Program-made: the position numbers and the translations under genes
The notes under the pieces: model-generated
The model's database searches: none
Told to the model about the DNA's origin: nothing
Seen by the model: the letters and a program-made list of their open reading frames with translations, nothing else
Assembly: GCF_007741475.1 (NCBI RefSeq)
Contig: NZ_CP036261.1
Location: 2,728,001-2,792,000 of the forward strand
DNA length: 64,000 nucleotides
Direction of reading: 5' to 3'
Origin: Rosistilla ulvae
GTDB lineage: Bacteria > Planctomycetota > Planctomycetia > Pirellulales > Pirellulaceae
Shown: positions 59,808 to 64,000 of the stretch, piece after piece
Layout: the number at the start of each line of letters is the position of its first letter
Position numbering within the stretch: the stretch's first letter is position 1

Positions 59808-61172
59808 ATGTCGAAACCCGATCGCACAAAGAAAACAGTCTCCACCGACGCCACGCGTTCGGATTCATCGCGACGGAAGTTCATGCAAAGCTCCAGCCTG
59901 TTGTTGGCCGGCGGTGCGGTTGCGGGCGGGCTGAGCGTGGCTCGGGCGGCGCACAGTTTCGGCAGCGACACGATCCGCGTCGGGTTGATCGGATGTGGCG
60001 GACGCGGAACTGGCGCGGTGACTCAGGCATTGAGCACCGTCGATGGCGAAGTCCGTTTGACGGCGATGGGAGATCTGTTCGAAGACCGCATGCAGACAGC
60101 GTTTCGGACGATCAAGAGCAAGCATCCCGACCGCGTCGATGTCACCCGCGACACGCGGTTCGTCGGTTTTGACGCCTATCAAAAAGTGCTGCAAGCCGAT
60201 GTCGACGTCGTGATCTTGGCGACCCCTCCCGGTTTCCGCCCCTTGCATTTCGAAGCGGCCGTCGACGCCGGGAAACATGTCTTCATGGAGAAACCGGTTG
60301 CGACCGATGCTCCCGGCGTGCGACGTGTGCTGGCGGCCAACGCAATCGCAAAACACAACGGTCTGGCGGTCAGCGTCGGGCTGCAACGCCACCACGAAGC
60401 CCGCTATCGCCAGTGCGTTGCTCAACTGCACGCCGGCATGATCGGCGACGTGATCATGTCCCGCGCCTACTGGAACGGATCGGGAATTTGGGTCCGTCCG
60501 CGGCAGCAAAACGATACCGAACTGCAGTACCAGTGTCGCAACTGGTACTACTTCAACTGGCTCTGCGGCGATCACATCACCGAACAGCACGTCCACAATC
60601 TCGACGTGATCAACTGGGTGATGGACGGTTTCCCGGTGGAAGCTCAAGGCCAAGGCGGCCGCCAAGTGCGGACCGGCGAGGACACCGGGCAGATCTTCGA
60701 TCACCACTTTGTCGAATACACCTACGACGGCGGGGCGAAGCTGATCAGCCAATGCCGGCACATGAAAGGCTGTTGGAACAGCGTCGGCGAATACGTTCAC
60801 GGCACCCGCGGCTACGCGATCGTCAACAAAGCCGAAATCTACGATCACCAAGACAATCTGATCTGGAAGAGCGATGCGGCGGTCGAACAGGGAAAGGGTT
60901 GGCAGCAACAGCATCACGATCTGTTCGCCGCGCTGCGACGGGGCGAATCGCCGAACGAAGCCGATTATGGTGCGCACAGCACGATGACCGCGATCATGGG
61001 GCGAATGGCCACCTACGGCGGCAAAGTCGTTCGCTGGGACGATGCGATTCACAGCGACATCGCCTTGGCCGATTTCGATTCCTTGCGATCGTGGGACGAT
61101 GTTCCGCCGGTCCTGCCTGCCGACGACGGCTCGTATCCCGTCGCGGTGCCGGGTAAAACCATCGTCGTCTGA
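59808..61172 (+). CDS. Gfo/Idh/MocA-family oxidoreductase, Tat-exported
   Basis: The 454-residue product has a Tat signal (DSSRRKFMQSSSLLLAGGAVAGG), then a Rossmann fold (RVGLIGCGGRGTG, 57-69), GKHVFMEKPVATDAPGV (the EKP motif) and a C-terminal Gfo/Idh/MocA domain with NWYYFNWLCGDHITEQHVHNL. Such exported Gfo/Idh/MocA proteins are numerous in planctomycetes and are folded with NAD(P) before export. They probably act on sugars in the periplasm. Substrate unknown. Divergent from hpt; the DNA ligase gene starts 48 bp after its stop. Confidence 0.93.
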   Translation: MSKPDRTKKTVSTDATRSDSSRRKFMQSSSLLLAGGAVAGGLSVARAAHSFGSDTIRVGLIGCGGRGTGAVTQALSTVDGEVRLTAMGDLFEDRMQTAFRTIKSKHPDRVDVTRDTRFVGFDAYQKVLQADVDVVILATPPGFRPLHFEAAVDAGKHVFMEKPVATDAPGVRRVLAANAIAKHNGLAVSVGLQRHHEARYRQCVAQLHAGMIGDVIMSRAYWNGSGIWVRPRQQNDTELQYQCRNWYYFNWLCGDHITEQHVHNLDVINWVMDGFPVEAQGQGGRQVRTGEDTGQIFDHHFVEYTYDGGAKLISQCRHMKGCWNSVGEYVHGTRGYAIVNKAEIYDHQDNLIWKSDAAVEQGKGWQQQHHDLFAALRRGESPNEADYGAHSTMTAIMGRMATYGGKVVRWDDAIHSDIALADFDSLRSWDDVPPVLPADDGSYPVAVPGKTIVV

Positions 61173-61220
61173 TCGATCAGAACGACATTCCCCAAGGCTT
61201 CAAGGACGAGGAACACCGCT

Positions 61221-63383
61221 GTGGCGAAAGCGACAAAGCAATCCGATCGCGTGCAAACGCTGGAACGGATCATCGCCCATCTGGACACGCAGTACGAACA
61301 AGGGATCGCGTGTACGCATCCCGACACCGGCGTGTTGGTCAGCGATGGCGAATACGATGCGCTGCGTCGCGAGCTGCAGACGCTGAATCCCCAGTCGACG
61401 CTTTTCGAGACGGCCACCGCGTCGCAGCTGGAGAGTGCGGTTGCGAAGGTCGTTCACCACCCACCGCTGACGTCGATCGAGAAGGCGAGCCACGAAGATC
61501 TCGCCGTGCAGCAACAGATGCTTTTCAAATGGCTCCGCGGCGCCGATGCCCCGGCCGTTGCGGAAGCTCCCGCGGGCGAGCTGTTTGCCGACGCGTTGCC
61601 CGACGATTTGATTACCGTCGCGGGGATGAGCTACGACGGCCAGCCGGTCGTCTACAGCCCCGATCGGTTCTACGCCGCCTACAAGCTCGATGGCGTGGCG
61701 ATCGCTCTTTATTACGAACAGGGAAAACTTGTCCGCGCCGGGCTGCGACCGCGCGACGGGATTAACGGCGAAGATGTCACGGCGCAAGTTCGTTATGTCG
61801 CCGGTGTTCCGGAAAAGCTTCCTAAGAAGATCACTTGTTCGATTCGGGGCGAACTGATCTGCAAGCTCTCCGACTTCGAAAAGGTGCAAGCCGAATTGGC
61901 CGACGAAGGGGAGAAGTTGAGAGCGAATCCGCGGAACCACACAGCCGGTGGGATTCGCCAATTCAAGAACCCCGAGAAAACCGCGAGGATGCGGATCAGC
62001 TTCATCGCCTACACGATCGAAGCGCTCGACCATCCGCCTTATAAGACGGAGATCGAGAGGGCTCGCTGGTGTCAGGAGACGTTGGGGATCAACTACATCG
62101 AGCCGCAACCGTTTCGCTTCGAGAACCTGCAGGCGATGGAAGACGCCGTGCCGACTCTCGATTTCGAAGTCGACGGCGTCGTGATCGGAGTCAACACTCT
62201 CGAGGACCAGGAACAACTGGGCCGCCACGGAGATCCGAGGACCGGAAATCCGAAGGGGAAGATCGCCTGGAAATTCCGCGAGGAGGAAGCGACGCCGGTG
62301 ATCCGCGACATTCAGTGGCAGACCGGCCGGACCGGCAAGATCGTCGCAGTGGCGATCTTCGATCCCGTTCGTTTGGCCGGCACCAACGTGACCCGGGCGA
62401 CGCTGCACAACGCCGGATTTATGCTCCGCAATCAGATCACGATCGGGTCGACGATCGCGGTTCGCAAGGCGGGGAAGATCATCCCCAAAGTGACCGGCGT
62501 GATTGCGGGGCAAGGCGAGCCGCAGTTTCCCGATCATTGTCCGGCTTGCAAAGCGAAGACCCAGCTACAGCAAGGGGGAACCGAAGAGATGCTGGAACTT
62601 GTCTGTCCCAACCCCGATTGCTCGGCGCAAAACGTCCACGGCCTGTGCCACTATCTGAGCACCTTTGGCGTCGTCGGGCTGGGGGAGAGCCGGGTGCGGA
62701 CAATGGTCGAAGGAGGCAAGGTCGCGACGCACGCCGATTTTTATCGCTTGGACTTGGACGACGCGATGGAATGTGGGCTGACCGAACGACAGTCGCTGTT
62801 GGCACTGGCAGCGATCCACATGATTCCCGCTCCCGACAAGAAGGAAAACAACGAGTTGGGGATCGCGATCGCGACGGCTCGGCAAACGAAGAAGCAGGTT
62901 CCGCTGTGGCAATTGTTTGCCGCTTTCGGCATCGAAGCGGCGGGCAAGTCGGCAGGCAAAGCGCTCGAAGATCACTTCAGCAGTTTCGATGCGATCCGCG
63001 CCGCCACGGTCCAGCAACTTATCGAAGTCGGCGACGTCGGTGAGAAGACAGCCGAGACCGTCTCCAGCTATCTGGCGACCAACGCCGCAGCGATCGACGA
63101 TCTGCTGAATTACGTCGAACCGCAGTCGCCGAAAACGGGGCTGCTGACCGGCAAGAACTTCTGCTTCAGCGGCGGCTTTCCCGAGGGGAAGCGTCACTGG
63201 GAACAGCGCGTCGAAGAACTCGGCGGCAAGTGTTCGGGGAGCGTCTCTAAGAAGACTCACTACCTGGTCGCCGGAACCGCCAGCGGATCGAAGAGCGAAA
63301 AAGCGGAGAAGCTTGGGATTCCAATCATCGATACCGACGATCTTCAAAAGATGATCCAAGCCATGTCAGATCCCACGGGCTGA
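61221..63383 (+). CDS. ligA: NAD-dependent DNA ligase (LigA)
   Basis: The start is GTG 61221 with GAGGA upstream. The 720-residue product has the adenylation site KLDG (K155), the RGDG-like RPRDGINGEDVT segment, RNHTAGGIRQF, the OB-fold (VAVAIFDPVRLAGTNVTRATLHNAG), a zinc finger (CPACK, then CPNPDC), helix-hairpin-helix repeats and a C-terminal BRCT domain (from about 640). It seals nicks in replication and repair with NAD. Between the N-terminal Ia domain and the KLDG site there is an insert of about 40 residues (around 97-140) compared with E. coli LigA (K115). It may be a second, diverged ligase copy. Confidence 0.95.
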   Translation: MAKATKQSDRVQTLERIIAHLDTQYEQGIACTHPDTGVLVSDGEYDALRRELQTLNPQSTLFETATASQLESAVAKVVHHPPLTSIEKASHEDLAVQQQMLFKWLRGADAPAVAEAPAGELFADALPDDLITVAGMSYDGQPVVYSPDRFYAAYKLDGVAIALYYEQGKLVRAGLRPRDGINGEDVTAQVRYVAGVPEKLPKKITCSIRGELICKLSDFEKVQAELADEGEKLRANPRNHTAGGIRQFKNPEKTARMRISFIAYTIEALDHPPYKTEIERARWCQETLGINYIEPQPFRFENLQAMEDAVPTLDFEVDGVVIGVNTLEDQEQLGRHGDPRTGNPKGKIAWKFREEEATPVIRDIQWQTGRTGKIVAVAIFDPVRLAGTNVTRATLHNAGFMLRNQITIGSTIAVRKAGKIIPKVTGVIAGQGEPQFPDHCPACKAKTQLQQGGTEEMLELVCPNPDCSAQNVHGLCHYLSTFGVVGLGESRVRTMVEGGKVATHADFYRLDLDDAMECGLTERQSLLALAAIHMIPAPDKKENNELGIAIATARQTKKQVPLWQLFAAFGIEAAGKSAGKALEDHFSSFDAIRAATVQQLIEVGDVGEKTAETVSSYLATNAAAIDDLLNYVEPQSPKTGLLTGKNFCFSGGFPEGKRHWEQRVEELGGKCSGSVSKKTHYLVAGTASGSKSEKAEKLGIPIIDTDDLQKMIQAMSDPTG

Positions 63384-63748
63384 CACTCGATTCGGCTGGC
63401 CCTGCGGCCGCACTCTTAGCGGTCGCTGATTTGCGATCGATCCACATCGGAGTCTCTTCATGTGTTCGTCGCGCTGAACTCTTGGGGGCTGTCCCTGGCA
63501 GCGAGTCTTTCGGCCATGTGAAGATCGACGCGATAGCGCGTGCCGGAGCGTACCTCGAATTGAATTTCAGATTTGCTTTGCTGTGGAGCCGTTGGATGTT
63601 TGTCCTCGACGACGGCGTGGTTTACGATAGGCGGGCGACTAGCCTTTGTGGGTGTTCGTGCGGGTGCATCTGGTCCGTTGTTGTGTTTTCACTCACCCCG
63701 CACGCTCGTTCCTATCTTCACTTTATCCTCTGCAGAACGTTACGTCCT
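63384..63748. other. 365-bp gap, nothing recognised
   Basis: No gene or strong hairpin is supported. GTGCGGGGTGAG-like and CTCACCCCGCAC-like pieces near 63658-63702 can pair loosely. It should hold the ligA terminator and the promoter of the sulfatase at 63749. Confidence 0.4.
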
Positions 63749-64000
63749 ATGATTCGAGCACTCTTAACGATCGTCGCCGCGTTGACGCTTGCCCAAGGCT
63801 TGTTCGCCGCGGTGCCTTTGGCCGATTCGAAACCGAACATCATCTTGGTCATGACCGATGACCAGGGGTACGGTCCCGTCGGCCGCCACGGCCATCCTTG
63901 GATCCAGACTCCCAACCTCGACGCTCTCTATGATCAAAGCACCCGGTTTACGCGGATGTTAGTCGCACCGACGTGTGCGCCAACGCGATCGGCGTTGATG
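63749..64000 (+). CDS. type I sulfatase, 3' part outside window
   Basis: The frame from the ATG at 63749 is open to the right edge (84 codons). It has a signal peptide (to about residue 21), KPNIILVMTDDQGYG with the metal Asp pair D37-D38, and the formylglycine motif CAPTR (76-80) just before the edge. This is the typical start of secreted planctomycete sulfatases, with Cys for conversion to formylglycine. The rest lies in the next part of the chromosome, so the substrate subgroup cannot be judged. Confidence 0.9.
   Translation, partial: MIRALLTIVAALTLAQGLFAAVPLADSKPNIILVMTDDQGYGPVGRHGHPWIQTPNLDALYDQSTRFTRMLVAPTCAPTRSALM

Noticed and set aside
59865-61052. 395-codon frame opposite the Gfo/Idh/MocA gene
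   Set aside because: An antisense shadow with no recognisable domain; the plus-strand gene has signal and Rossmann motifs.
61200-62537. 445-codon frame opposite ligA
   Set aside because: No family features; ligA motifs and zinc finger are on the plus strand.

Overview
The window reads as ordinary chromosome of a planctomycete, most likely of the Pirellulaceae group. The pointers are two PSCyt1/DUF1549/DUF1553 plus DUF1501 gene pairs, a DUF1559 pseudopilin-like protein, two sulfatases, a Ser/Thr kinase fused to an Hsp70-like domain, the lineage-typical small basic protein, sparse Shine-Dalgarno sites, and several families of long-armed hairpin repeats between genes. I saw no rRNA, tRNA, CRISPR array, prophage or intact insertion sequence. 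This taxonomic call is inference from gene families only.

Layout. 1-2.3 kb: kinase-Hsp70 fusion, cut by the left edge. 2.4-4.1 kb (minus strand): DUF1559 protein and a small lipoprotein. 4.4-10.05 kb (minus): DUF1501 and cytochrome-type PSCyt proteins behind an unusual GntR regulator with two DNA-binding domains. 10.2-15.1 kb (plus, divergent): a tightly packed sugar-acid operon (galactonate-dehydratase-like enolase, ceramidase-like hydrolase, DapA-family aldolase/lyase, MFS transporter). 15.2-21.5 kb: membrane protein, a repeat-bearing gap, a three-gene SDR / exported haloacid-dehalogenase-like / Asp-nucleophile hydrolase group, a secreted esterase, and a tandem repeat array. 21.5-26.6 kb: esterase, truncated haemoglobin, methionine aminopeptidase, YdeI-like protein, a hairpin array, a MESH1-like alarmone hydrolase and a TetR regulator. 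26.9-32 kb: second PSCyt/DUF1501 pair and a third repeat array.

32-43 kb holds stress and repair functions: exported catalase-peroxidase, SelO, UvrB, small basic protein, Ogt-type methyltransferase, an MFS transporter and an exported glutathione peroxidase. 43-48.5 kb looks like part of an envelope or exopolysaccharide locus: ExeA-like ATPase with a long acidic tail, two proteins of unknown function and a polysaccharide deacetylase. 48.7-55 kb: YgfZ and a LarA-like protein, a lipoprotein with a degenerate thioredoxin fold, a sulfatase and a DUF72 protein. 55.3-64 kb: DnaB helicase, an overlapping hpt-glycosyltransferase-glycosyltransferase operon, a Tat-exported Gfo/Idh/MocA oxidoreductase, NAD-dependent DNA ligase, and the start of a second sulfatase cut by the right edge.

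The best candidates for something undescribed are the kinase-Hsp70 fusion whose Hsp70 nucleotide motifs are degenerate, the GntR-controlled sugar-acid operon with a cytoplasmic ceramidase-like enzyme, and the ExeA-like ATPase coupled by ATGA overlap to an unknown protein.
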